Shown here: piece after piece, positions 21,701 through 32,311 of the stretch | Layout of the letters: each line of letters opens with the position of its first letter | How positions within the stretch are numbered: the first letter of the stretch is position 1 | The notes under the pieces: model-generated | The model's input: only the letters and a program-made list of their open reading frames with translations | Told to the model about the DNA's origin: nothing | Databases searched by the model: none | NCBI RefSeq assembly: GCF_021462225.1 | Contig: NC_061816.1 | Span: forward strand, 10,441,390 to 10,505,389 | Direction: 5' to 3' | Source: Girardinichthys multiradiatus | Taxonomy: Eukaryota; Chordata; Actinopteri; Cyprinodontiformes; Goodeidae | DNA length: 64,000 bases | Translations under genes and position numbers: made by a program

Positions 21701-23296
21701 CAGTGGGCAAAGTATTTGACACACGGCAGATTTCGCAAGTTGTCCCACTTACAAAGAACGGAGAGGTCTGTAATTTCCATCGAAGGTAAACTTCAACTTT
21801 GATAGACAGGAATAAAAAAAACTGAAAATCACATTGTGTAATATTTAAATAAATATTTGCATTTTATTGCAAGGAATAAGTATTTGATACAATAGAAAAA
21901 TAGAACTTAATGTTAATGGCACGTAACCTTTGTTTACAATTACAGAGGTCAGATGTTTCCTGTACTTCTTGACCAGGTTTGCACACACTGCAGCAGGGAT
22001 TTTGGACCACTCCTCCATACAGATCTTTATGGTTTTAGGGTTGTTGCTAGACAGCACAAAGGCGCAGCTCCTAAGATGTTCTATTGGGTTAAGCTCTGGA
22101 GACTGGCTAAACCACTCCTGCATTTTGTATGCTATAGAAAATTATCCATCTCTAGTTGTCCACAGAGTCTCTCGCTGGGTGTTTTTTTTATCTATAAAGG
22201 CATTCTTGGGCTTCTTCCTACATGTTTATGCTCATTTCTAAGTAGGAAACTCAACCATTACAATCTGCGGTCTCAAGACATCCTCTTGACGCAGGCCCCA
22301 AAAGTTGGAACTGAATTGGGTAAAACGGACTTTAAATTTTCTGCTCCTGCTCCCTGGAGTAGCATGCACAAGGATTTAAAACTGTCATCTTTTATATCTA
22401 TGGAGGAATTTAAGTACATTTTAAAGGACAGAGAAATTAGCTCTCCTGACATTTGTAACGGCCCAGATGTTTAAAACTATGTGATATGTAAAGGGTGCTT
22501 TTTATGAATTTTGTTTCAGTTGACCTGGCTGTGTGCTTCAGGTCATTGTCATGCTGGAAGACCCAGCCACTGCCCATCTTCAGTGCTCTTTCTGAGGGAA
22601 GGAGGTTGTTGCCCAAATTCTGGTGATACATGTTCGATCCATCCTTCCCTCAGTATAGTCCAGTCATCCTATCTCTTGCAGAAAAGCACCTCCAAAGCTC
22701 CCATGTTTCATGGTTTGGATGGTGATCTTGGGATTGTTCTCATCCTCTTTCTTCCTCCAAACGCAGCAGTTAGAGTTCATACCAAGTTCCACTCTGGTCT
22801 CATCAGATCACGTGACCTTCTCCAAACCTCTCCTGGATCATTCAGATGGTCATTGGCAAACTTGAGACAGGCCTGGACATGTGTTGGCCATTTTTTTAAT
22901 TTTCTTATAATTGCGCCAACAGTTGTTGCCTTCTCACCAAACTGCTTGCATATTGTCCTGTAGACCATCCCAGCCTTGTGCAGGTCTTCAATTGGTGCCC
23001 TTAGACAGCTCTTTGGTCTTGCCTATGGTGGACAGGTGTGGACAGGCGTGTTTTAGACGTTCAAACAGGTGCAATTAATACAGGTAATGAGTGGAGGATA
23101 TAGGAGGGCGTCTTAAAGATGAACTAACAGACCCTAACAAGCCTGAATTCTTCCTGGTTGGTAGGTGATCAAGTTCTTATTTCATGTAATAAATAGCAAA
23201 TTAATTATTAGTGTACCTACAATGATAATTACAGACCTCTCCATTCTTTGTTAGTGGCAAAATCTGCGGTGTATCAAATACTTATGTTCCCCATTG
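21701..23296 (-). repeat. Tc1-like relic with both ends (CAGTGGG family), broken transposase
   Basis: The left end CAGTGGGCAAAGTATTTGA and the complement of the right end (CAATGGGGAACATAAGTATT) form the inverted repeat, with TA at 21699-21700 and 23297-23298. On the minus strand, parts of the transposase are readable: the N-terminal helix-turn-helix near 22780-22970 (ICKQFGEKATTVGAIIRK), a metal-site neighbourhood near 22530-22600 ([14 protein letters not shown]) and the C-terminal part near 21900-22110 ([11 protein letters not shown]). A stretch of the gene is missing where a LINE fragment sits at 22121-22505. There are many stops, so it is dead. Confidence 0.8.
22121..22505 (+). pseudogene. 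C-terminal fragment of a non-LTR retrotransposon ORF2, inserted in the Tc1 relic
   Basis: An open plus-strand piece ends at the TAA-type stop near 22474. It contains HNYNLRSQD-like (here HYNLRSQDILLTQAP), RTELGKT-like (VGTELGKTDFKFSAPAPW) and LSSFISMEEFK blocks. This tail is common to many fish L2/Rex1-type LINE proteins, as I recall. Only the last ~110 codons and a short 3' region are present. It interrupts the minus-strand Tc1 transposase. The exact clade is uncertain. Confidence 0.6.
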
Positions 23297-23869
23297 TATA
23301 TTAATGGGATAAATTCATGTTCATGCTCACAGTTTTGAGCTATATTGATCTGGACTGTATGCATATAAACATGTTTTGTAAAAAGTATATCCACTTGAAC
23401 TGCTTGTCCTTGTTTTCTGTCTGGTTTGAAATTAGTGAGAAAAAAATATTGCTTGTTGATATGGAGAAAACATGAAAAATTTAACTTAGCTAAACTCTGC
23501 TCTTTTTATTTTTAGCATTTTTTAAAATGTAATGCTTAAATGTGCTTCATTAGACAAAGAAACCAAGATATAAAAACGTTCTTTCAAAACAGAAGTTAAA
23601 AGTATTTACACAAAACTAAATAATCAGCTCAAGTAAAATTAGCTTGTCTTAGAGACCCACACAACTGAAATTACAGTTAAGCTTTTAATCCAAAATAATT
23701 ATTTCTATTTACTATGAACACATAGGCACATTTCAGTGAAAATGAACATAATAAATAATAATTTATTTCTGTAGTTTAATTAAAAAATAGAAAGCCTAAT
23801 ACTGATTCATGACACACAGAGTGAAATGTTATAAGCATTCATTCAGTTAAACTTGACGATTCTGGCCTA

Positions 23870-25020
23870 CGACGAATGAAAACCCATTTTACTTTCCCAG
23901 AAAATTTGATTCTTACATCTGACCAATAAAAACAACAATTTTTAGTACAGAAATGTCAGCCTACTGAATGTACTATAGAATATATACACTGAATATTTGT
24001 TCAGGGCTTCTTTTGCATGAGTTACTGCATCGATACCTCCTGGCATGGAGGTAATCAGCCTTAGGTTCTGCGGATGTGCAGGTTACTGTAGGGATCTTCA
24101 GCGTGTCTACATTGTTGATTCTTACATTTTAACAATACTTCACAGAGTCTCTGTGGAGTTCAGGACAAGCTGGTCTGCTGGCCAATCAAGCACAGTAACA
24201 CCATGGTCATTGAACTAGTGTTTGGTACTTTTAGCAGTGTGAGCAGGTGCCAAGTCCTGCTGGAAAATGTATTCATCCATAAAGCTTGTCTGCAGAAGGA
24301 AACAAAATTTCCTAACAGACGTCTGCTCTAACATTGGAATTGGTAAAACACAGTGGGCCAACACAAGTAGATGACACGGCTCCCCAAATAATTACAAATC
24401 TTGAAAACTTAATCTCAAAGCTCAAGCAACTTATATTCTGTGCCTCACCCCTTTTCCAGATTGTAGGATTTTGAAACGCAAAATCTACCTCCTTCTGATT
24501 AGTGGGTTTTGGAACACTACGCAGCAGTCCAGTCCTTTTGCTCCTTAGCCCAGTTAAGATGGTTCTGGTGTTGCCACTGGTGGTTTAAACACAAGGAATC
24601 GGACAGTTGTAGGCCATATCCTGGATACATTGGTGTGTGGTGGTTCTTGAAGCTCTTGGATCCAGCTGCGGTCCATGGCTTTTGAGTATCCCCCAAACTC
24701 CTGGATGAGCTTTGCTTCACAATTCTCTCAAAGCTGTATGTGTCCGGTTGCTTGGGCACCTTGTCGACCACACTTTTTCCTTCCACTCAACTTTAAACTA
24801 ATATGCTTAGATACAGCATTCTGGCAATAGGCAGCTTTTTTAGCTGTGGCCTTTTGTTGCTTACCCTGCTAGTGATGTGATGTAATGACTGTCTGCTTAA
24901 CAACTGTTAACAGTATTAGTCATTATTGTTTAGGCCACAACATAACATTTCTGTGTTAAAGATGCCTTTTTCTTGGTCTTATGTAATGTAGAAATTATCT
25001 TAAAAACTGAATTTTGGGTT
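23870..25020 (-). repeat. Ancient degenerate relative of the 1610-bp Tc1 family
   Basis: Follows the same order as copy 1 on the minus strand but is heavily diverged. Blocks include tctgaccaataaaaacaa near 23920, the C-terminal region near 24010-24060 (catggaggtaatcagcctta), accatggtcattgaac at 24200, gtgagcaggtgccaagtcctgctgg near 24240 and gaccacactttttccttcc near 24770. Stops and gaps are frequent. It shows the family, or a close relative, colonised this lineage long before the three well-preserved copies. Confidence 0.75.
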
Positions 25021-25133
25021 TTTAATTATCTGTAAGCAGGGGTGAAAGTAGTTTTAAATTCTTGCCGGTACTTAGGGGCGGAGCTAGGGTAGGGGGGCTG
25101 GAGAGCCACTGGGGGCATATATGCATGCATATA

Positions 25134-26403
25134 CAGGGGTTGGACAATGAAACTGAAACATGTGTCATTTTAGTGTGGGAGGTTTCATGGCTAAATTGGA
25201 CCAGCCTGGTAGCCAGTCTTCATTGATTGCACATTGCACCAGTAAGAGCAGAGTGTGAAGGTTCAATTAGCAGGGTAAGAGCACAGTTTTGCTCAAAATA
25301 TTGAAATGCACACAACATTATGGGTGACATACCAGAGTTCAAAAGAGGACAAATTGTTGGTGCAAGTCTTGCTGGCGCATCTGTGACCAAGACAGCAAGT
25401 CTTTGTGATGTATCAAGAGCCACGGTATCCAGGGTAATGTCAGCATACCACCAAGAAGGACGAACCACATCCAACAGGATTAAATGTGGACGCAAGAGGA
25501 AGCTGTCTGAAAGGGATGTTCGGGTGCTAACCCGGATTGTATCCAAAAAACATAAAACCACGGCTGCCCAAATCACGGCAGAATTAAATGTGCACCTCAA
25601 CTCTCCTGTTTCCACCAGAACTGTCCGTCGGGAGCTCCACAGGGTCAATATACACGGCCGGGCTGCTATAGCCAAACCTTTGGTCACTCATGCCAATGCC
25701 AAACGTCGGTTTCAATGGTGCAAGGAATGCAAATCTTGGACTGTGGACAATGTGAAACATGTATTATTCTCTGATGAATCCACCTTTACTGTTTTCCCCA
25801 CATCCGGGAGAGTTACGGTGTGGAGAAGCCCCAAAGAAGCGTACCACCCAGACTGTTGCATGCCCAGAGTGAAGCATGGGGGTGGATCAGTGATGGTTTG
25901 GGCTGCCATATCATGGCATTCCCTTGGTCCAATACTTGTGCTAGATGGGCGCGTCACTGCCAAGGACTACCGAACCATTCTTGAGGACCATGTGCATCCA
26001 ATGGTTCAAACATTGTATCCTGAAGGCGGTGCCGTATATCAGGATGACGATGCACCAATACACACAGCAAGACTGGTGAAAGATTGGTTTGATGAACATG
26101 AAAGTGAAGTTGAACATCTCCCATGGCCTGCACAGTCACCAGATCTAAATATTATTGAGCCACTTTGGGGTGTTTTGGAGGAGCGAGTCAGGAAACGTTT
26201 TCCTCCACCAGTATCACGTAGTGACCTGGCCACTATCCTGCAAGAAGAATGGCTTAAAATCCCTCTGACCACTGTGCAGGACTTGAATATGTCATTGCCA
26301 AGACGAATTGACGCTGTATTGGCCGCAAAAGGAGGCCCTACACCATACTAATAAATTATTGTGGTCTAAAACCAGGTGTTTCAGTTTCATTGTCTCACCC
26401 CTG
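25134..26403 (+). mobile_element. Incomer-type (DD36E) Tc1/mariner element, copy 1, 1270 bp, apparently intact
   Basis: Inverted ends CAGGGGTTGGACAATGAAAC (left) and CAGGGGTGAGACAATGAAAC (complement of right), with TA at 25132-25133 and 26404-26405. The length, 1270 bp, equals that of the second copy at 55331-56600. One uninterrupted transposase gene fills the middle. Ends, length and gene are all in order, so this copy could be autonomous. It landed in the AT-rich tract of the hAT-like element. Confidence 0.92.
25320..26351 (+). CDS. Tc1/mariner transposase, DD36E (Incomer) type, 343 aa, intact
   Basis: Transposase acting in the nucleus to bind its own ~25-bp ends and move the element by cut and paste into TA sites. 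The start MGDIPEF is the same in both copies and gives the full family length. Residues ~7-115 form two helix-turn-helix units joined by an AT-hook-like CGRKRK at about 57-61. Catalytic residues: D152 in FSDES, D243 in YQDDDAP (the middle aspartate by alignment to QDNAP) and E280 in SPDLNIIEPLW. The spacing between the last two is 36 residues, which defines the DD36E group described as Incomer; typical Tc1 has 34. The frame is uninterrupted and ends GGPTPY. Whether it is transcribed cannot be seen. Confidence 0.93.
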   Translation: MGDIPEFKRGQIVGASLAGASVTKTASLCDVSRATVSRVMSAYHQEGRTTSNRIKCGRKRKLSERDVRVLTRIVSKKHKTTAAQITAELNVHLNSPVSTRTVRRELHRVNIHGRAAIAKPLVTHANAKRRFQWCKECKSWTVDNVKHVLFSDESTFTVFPTSGRVTVWRSPKEAYHPDCCMPRVKHGGGSVMVWAAISWHSLGPILVLDGRVTAKDYRTILEDHVHPMVQTLYPEGGAVYQDDDAPIHTARLVKDWFDEHESEVEHLPWPAQSPDLNIIEPLWGVLEERVRKRFPPPVSRSDLATILQEEWLKIPLTTVQDLNMSLPRRIDAVLAAKGGPTPY

Positions 26404-26413
26404 TATATCCATA

Positions 26414-26548
26414 TAGTCAGTCAGTCAGTCATTTTCTACCGCTTATTCCATAGTGGGTCGCGGGGAAGCTGGTGCCTATCTCCAGCAGTCTATGGGCGAG
26501 AGGCAGGGTCACCCTGGACAGGTCGCCAGTCCATCGCAGGGCAAATAT

Positions 26549-26619
<71 letters not shown>

Positions 26620-26624
26620 TATAT
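26414..26624 (+). repeat. Interspersed repeat copy followed by an (AT)n tract
   Basis: 26414-26548 is a short copy of the gctggtgcctatctccagc repeat also seen at 4488-4722. 26551-26624 is a nearly pure AT run, part of the host hAT-like element. Confidence 0.75.
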
Positions 26625-27479
26625 CGGTGGCGATTGCTCTTAGACTGCAAGGGAAGCTCATATCATTGACTAAATATGCACTACAACACGCTCAACTTGT
26701 TCAGAACTGCCATGAAACAATGATAAACCATTTTCTGATGCATAACTTTTCATCTTCAGTTTCCGTCTTTTCTTTTGAACAAAGAAGTTATTGTTCTCTG
26801 CATTGTGGTCAAGTTTTGAAGTCTGTTGATGGTAAGTGATTTATTGTTCATCCTGTCCTAATGCAAGCTGCGGTTTTTTATGTCTGTGCACCACCTGTGT
26901 AAAATCTCCCAGTCCATTAAATCGAACGCACCAATCTCCTTGGCAACCGCTCTGTTTTGGAGGTAAGCACGCATGCGCTCTCGTGTACTGTAATGTGAAA
27001 TCTCTGGTCATAAGCGGTGTTTTCGAGCTGTACTGTGTTGCTGTAATTCAGCAAAATAACATGAAACACAACTAGTTTCTCTCCCTTTGCTTTTAACTGG
27101 GGTATTTAGCAGCGAGCAGACAGACATTAAACGTAGCGGTGCTCGTTTTAAAGGTTGGCCGTTCACAAAAGCCTCGAGCTCTGAGGGGAGAGAAGCAAAG
27201 CAAGAGCACTGAGGCTCCAGCATAGCAGAACAATTCAGAAACAATTTGGAATGAGGGGAAAATAACTATATTTATAAACAGATTAAGTCGTGTTTTAGAC
27301 TGCCTATTGGTAGCGGATCTGATGTTCTTTGTGTGCTCGTGAATTATGCAGCCGTAACTGGTTCTGGATGACGACTTCATAGCAGACAGCCGTTCTTCTC
27401 TCTTCCCAGTACTGCGTACCGGCACAGAATCTTTTAGTGGTACGCAGTACTGGACTGTACCGGTTCACTTTCACCCCTG

Positions 27480-28615
27480 GTTGTATGACAGTCATCAAAC
27501 TGCTGAAAAAAAGTTAAATTGCTGAAACAAATTATGTTTGATGTATTCTGATTCATTGAGATGTATCTGCATTTCCTCAGTTTTTTTAATTAAAATGTCA
27601 GGAACATATCTGACTTATTATAAAACATGTAGTCTTCACGTACCCAGATGTTTGAAACCTGTATAAGAATACAGCAAGAACAGTTAGTGACCATCCTATA
27701 AGTTACCATCGTATATGGCTGGATGGGAAGATGTGAAAGAGCAAGCGGTGAGTGGTTTTCACATGATGTCAGGTGGGAAGGTGGGAAGCATTTATTAAAG
27801 ATGACTTTACCCCCAAAAAAAGGAGCAGCAGCCAAATGCGAAAGGATTGATAATTTAGCCAAATTGTCGGCAGCACTTTGAGGTCGCGTCATCAACAGCC
27901 AAACATCTTAAAGATCTGCTGTAATATATGAAACTATCGTCATAATGTATCAAAATGGAGCAACTAGCACACCACTTAAAGTAGTACTGCCGTAATTGGT
28001 GCTCAGAAATCTTAATAGTATCGTATATCTTGAGCTGGGCTTTTAAAAGGATCTAATGTGGGATCTTACCTTCATCTTTTCCCTATCTTTCACTCATACA
28101 CACATACATGCACACGCACACAACAATGCATTCAAGCCATCATTTTATCTTGGAATTCCCAAGCACTTGGGACACCATAAGCTATAATGATCCGCCATAA
28201 ATGGCTCAGTTGGACTGCTAACTTGTGTAAATAGTGCAGGCAGAGCCTAATGTACCGACTTGTAATAGTAGGAAATTACCTGCCTATTACTGTGAGATCC
28301 TCCAAGAGACGAGGAACAGGGGGAAGAAGCAGAGGATGAAAAGTAGGAAATGGAGTGAAAAAAGAAATTGTGGTTAATTATGAAGATGACAGAATAAGGA
28401 AAAATGTAAAAAAAAGAAATGTCCAAGTAATATAATTTGAGTGTGACGAAAGTTTTTTTATTTTTAAAATCATGATCTGTTGTGACAAAGCTGTCAAATT
28501 ACCGAAGGAATATAAAATTTACACGTTTATCACAGTTTGAGAACCATGACTCTATATGACAATATGTTTATTGTCTTCATTAGTGCATTAGTGAGCAGTC
28601 ATTTAGATGAAAAAA
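27480..28615. other. No gene seen
   Basis: Unique-looking DNA. About 28060-28340 is non-repetitive and moderately GC-rich with a short CA run, and might be conserved non-coding sequence. No coding frame was recognised. Confidence 0.3.
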
Positions 28616-29161
28616 TGTCATGATGTAGGGTTGTTTGGTTTCGGGGTTTTTCCTTATGTTTTTCACTGTTCAAGTTTTGAATCATGTTTCTGTTTATTTT
28701 CCTGGTCATGCTTTTGTTTTGTCGTCTTGTTCATGTTTTGTCAAGTTTGGTTTTCGGATCTGGTCATGCTTTTGCTTCATGTTTTTCTAGTTTGTGTTCA
28801 AGAGTCTCTGTTTTGCTCCAGTCACGTTTTGTTCTGTTAATTAAGTTTATTCAGTTCACCTGCTTCAAGTTAATCTGTCTCCTTACTCCACCTGGTTTTC
28901 ACGCCATATATTCACACCTGTTCTGTTAGTCTTTGCGGAAACATCTTTCACTCTCATGCTCATGTCTACTCTCAAGTTAAGTTTGATGCTCATGTCTTAT
29001 TTTTTGATCATGCCATGCCTGTCTTGCCTGCCCGTTTGTTTTGTTCCTGCCTCCTGTAGTGAGTGAGTTTTCGTTATTAAATCTTTTTCACCTACCATCA
29101 CGCTGCCTGCTCGTCTGCATTCTGGGTCCAATTCCAAGTAAACCGTGACAGAACCGTGACA
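28616..29161 (+). mobile_element. Probable solo LTR (TGTCA...TGACA, 546 bp)
   Basis: Starts TGTCATGATG and ends CCGTGACA, an inverted TG..CA terminus typical of LTRs, with aaaaa on both sides as a possible 5-bp duplication (28611-28615, 29162-29166). Inside is a T-rich U3-like half, a TATA-like catatattc near 28905, and near 29075 an attaaa signal followed by a tctgcattctgggtcc block that I recall from the R/U5 end of fish Ty3/Gypsy LTRs. No internal gag-pol or second LTR was found, hence solo. The terminal tgacag-aaccgtgaca duplication makes the exact right edge uncertain by 11 bp. Confidence 0.55.
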
Positions 29162-29182
29162 AAAAAATACAAAAGTATCACT

Positions 29183-29345
29183 TTCCTGGGCGCGTTGCGT
29201 AGCGTTAGAGCGCACAACCCATATACAGAGGCTTCAGTCCTCGACCCAGCTGTCTCTGGTTCAAGTCCTGACCGCGGCAACCTATGCTGCATGTCTTCCC
29301 CCTCTCTTTACCCCACATCCTGTCTGCCTACTTTCAAATAACAAT
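29183..29345 (+). repeat. tRNA-derived SINE
   Basis: The head has a degenerate A box (gcgtagcgttagagcgcac) and a B box (ggttcaagtcct) at tRNA-like spacing. A body follows with gctgcatgtcttccccc and ctttcaaataacaatat, a layout I recall from a common fish SINE. The tRNA fold is decayed, so it is not a tRNA gene. Confidence 0.7.
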
Positions 29346-30640
29346 ATAGGCCAATATTAGTGCTGCAAACAAAATCTTTAAAATTGTCACATTCCTGTAT
29401 AGCAGACCAGTAAAGCAGAAAACAATATAATTGATGGTAGTATGTTCCTTGGATTCAGTAGAACAAGTAATTTTACAGGTTTCTTAACAGTATAAACAAG
29501 GATCTGGTCCATGAAAATGTATTGAGCCATATAGCTGTTTCATTTGTGCATTCCTGTTAATTTTGCATCATATTTTATTTGATGATCAATCGTAGCTGGT
29601 GGGGTTTGTTGCTACGGGTTTCTAGGCAACCTTTGTCAGCCTGATTTAGGCCTGGTTTTCCTCAGGCCTAAATGACTACATGAACAACTGATAATTATCT
29701 TTCAGTCTTTTAATATTTATTAACAGTTATCCTTTTGGACTTTTAGCATTTGATTAACTATCCAAAGAAAGCATTTACCCCTTGAAATATAAATAGCCAT
29801 TTATGCTTTAAGAAAAATAATATATAAAGATTAAAACCTGTCAATGTTGAATTCCTGAAAGAATTAAACCAAGTGTGTCTTTGTCTTTCTAATGTCCTCA
29901 ATCTGGTTTGTAGGGTTTTCTTCTCCTCAGTCTGAGCTGGAGTATGTTTTATAATATTGGGAAACCATTTTCTAAATCCACATTTTAAAGCATTTGCTCT
30001 CAATTCTAAATAGTAAAGATGTTTAAATTTAATGTATAAATTACAACATAATGAACAAGGAACAGTGTAGTAAATGAGTGTTGAACCTCTGAATGAATGG
30101 AACAGGAAGTGCTTTTGTTTTGATATTTGGAGCAGGAAGTGTCCTTTGTAAAACAAAACTGTTTAACTGCCTGTAAATTAAAGTTTCCCAATCCTGATCT
30201 GCATATTTCCAGGTTGTGCTGCTTTGCTAAATGGAAACTTTCTGCTGTGTTTTTCCTTCCAAACAAAGCTTTTTGGCAGGAGGAGATTTTGAAACCTCAG
30301 TTTTCTATGTATTCATTTGTTATGACATGCCACTATCCCTTTTTGTGCTTGAAAGCTCAATAACAAACCCTTTTGTTTTCTTCCACATTTGTCTCAATCT
30401 GTCCCAACTCTGTTTTAAATAAACCTCACATTTAAACTGAATAAGTGAATGACTAAAAGCAAAGTTTAAGCAATGTCAAAATACAAGAGCTACAACCGAT
30501 TCTAGAGAAGCTTTTCGGAGATCTTGTCTCTAATTGGAATTTGGATCTTCCAAGATTTTCAGAGATCTCTACAATAATGGCATTTTTATCCAAGCTCTTT
30601 CTTTCATTGTTGAATTATGAACTCTGATGTTGTTCTCGGT
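29346..30640. other. No gene seen
   Basis: AT-rich, without recognised elements. Overlapping short frames on both strands at 29758-30422 have no identifiable domain. Confidence 0.35.
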
Positions 30641-31039
30641 TCTGTTGTGACTACTGGATAAATTGTTGATTCACATTTGGATAAACTTTTGTAGGCTGAC
30701 CACAACTGGAAAGGTTCACCATTGTTCCATTTTTCCTCTATTTGTGGATAATTGTTCTCATTCACTGAAGTGTAAAAACCTTAAATTGCTTTATAGCCAT
30801 TTCCAGACTCATTGACATCAATGGCTTTGTTTATTATCTTATTTCTTTAGGTCTGAGCTTGATGTATTGCTTTTTGAGATCTGTTAGCCTACACTCAAAA
30901 AAGCCAGATTGGGTGTGTGCTAAATTAATCTAAGTGTAACATGTTGCTTCTACCATATGTAGTCATGTTTTGTGGTTGAACATCATTAAGTAATGTTATT
31001 TTAGCTTGATGTGGAATAATTTAAGATTTACTAAATTCA

Positions 31040-31226
31040 GTCATGCTGACAGAACCTAATGCTTTTTGGGTAAGGTATCAAATGGCGTGTAGAACTCCAG
31101 AACAGAAGGTGGCAGTAGTGTGCGAGCAGGGAGTGCATTTACAAACTTTACTTCCGGAAGGTGCAGAAGAAGGAAGAGCAACACACAAAGACGCGGGAAG
31201 ACGGACGAGTTGGGGATGGAGGTAAG
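31040..31226 (+). promoter_or_regulatory. Probable promoter and first exon of the element-borne gene
   Basis: A locally GC-richer stretch with an Ets-like double site (acttccggaagg at about 31150), then a purine-rich leader. It ends in two overlapping splice donors: GTAAGG at 31222 and the consensus GTAAGT at 31227. An ATG at 31216 lies just before the donor. Housekeeping-type TATA-less promoters of teleost multicopy genes often look like this. No transcript evidence is available. Confidence 0.4.
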
Positions 31227-31406
31227 GTAAGTCATTTAATTTACCGTCCATCGACTTAAAAAATAAGTAACGGCACAGAAATTTCCCATAACTTTTTATT
31301 GTCCGCTCTATGATTTTGAACGATTAATTTCGTCACCGAGTCTTTTCGTTGTGCAATATATTCCACGTGTGCTTAGCGTCATATTAGCATTAGCTAGTCC
31401 GGTTAA

Positions 31407-31446
31407 ACACACACGCGTGCGCGTACACACACACACACACACACAC
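31407..31446. repeat. 40-bp alternating purine-pyrimidine tract (AC with CGCGTGCGCG core)
   Basis: Strict alternation from 31407 to 31446, with a CG/TG-rich core flanked by AC units, in the presumed first intron of the element-borne gene. Such tracts can form left-handed DNA under supercoiling. Confidence 0.85.
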
Positions 31447-32311
31447 CTATCAGTTTTGTCGGTAAGGGTTAACACAATGATGTAGATGTTTGTTTTCATT
31501 TAAATATCTAAAAAAAACAAAAAAAAAACAGCGTAAGCATGCCAATGAATGAATTTAGCACAATCTATGAGTAGATACTATTGAAACATAGAATTTCAAG
31601 CGAAACAACCCTGTGATTTTTTTTTTTCTTCTCTTCATTATCTGAAATGTTTTATAGAATCACTCGAATCTTCCTGTTTCCACGAATCTCTGAAACAACC
31701 TCACTCTGTATTTTAAAGTCAGGAATATGGTTTAATTTATTGACATCTATTTTTTGTTTTCAATGTGATATTATTTGGTTTATTTAAATACATTTTGACT
31801 GGTGGTCACAACTTCATCCACCGTGTAGCTTAATCTATAATTTAACTTTAAACTTTAATAGTAGGAATTAAAAAGAGCATGTGTCCACGCTCAAATTAAT
31901 GGAGTATTGTTGATTTGGAAAAATTCCACTGTAAGGTGTGTTTGGAGCAGATAAAGATGTGCGATTAATTATAATTAACCATAGTAAGTATAGTGTTTGT
32001 ATGTGTATTACGTAGGGGTGTCAAACTATTAGATTTTTGTAACTTATTAATAGCAATATTACTCTGTGATTAATTATGATACTAAAATACTTGTATGTTC
32101 TCCTTTTCTTTTAGCATTCTGTGACTGCAAGAGGAGAGGCTGGGTGTCCTAGTGTTTGCAAGCCTTAAGATTTGTGGCAGAGTTATTTAAATGGCCAGAC
32201 GACATACACACAGCTTTCTTAATATGTGCCAAATCCAGTGTCCTCCATGTTCGTGTTAACAGCTTGAAAATGGTACGCTCTCTCTGATTACTCTTTCTCT
32301 TTTTATCACAG

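Larger units (their letters stand above)
25037..27479 (-). mobile_element. hAT-like element, copy B (reverse orientation, with later insertions)
   Basis: Same CAGGGGTGAAAGT ends as copy A but inverted relative to it. The candidate 8-bp flanks (TCTGTAAG at 25029-25036, GTTGTATG at 27480-27487) match at only five positions, so the insertion is older or the duplication has decayed. It carries a 1270-bp Incomer element and an interspersed repeat in its AT tract. It keeps about 150 bp (about 26778-26925) that copy A lacks, including a possible splice donor (gatggtaagtga near 26830), so copy B is closer to the parental autonomous element. No transposase is encoded. Confidence 0.75.

Noticed and set aside
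25220..25687. 155-codon minus-strand frame opposite the Incomer transposase (also at 55417-55812)
   Set aside because: Antisense shadow of the transposase gene.
26308..26839. Frames with long isoleucine-tyrosine repeats (also 17469-17663)
   Set aside because: Translations of the (AT)n microsatellite.
29183..29260. A functional tRNA gene
   Set aside because: Box-like motifs are present but the stems do not pair and a SINE body follows.
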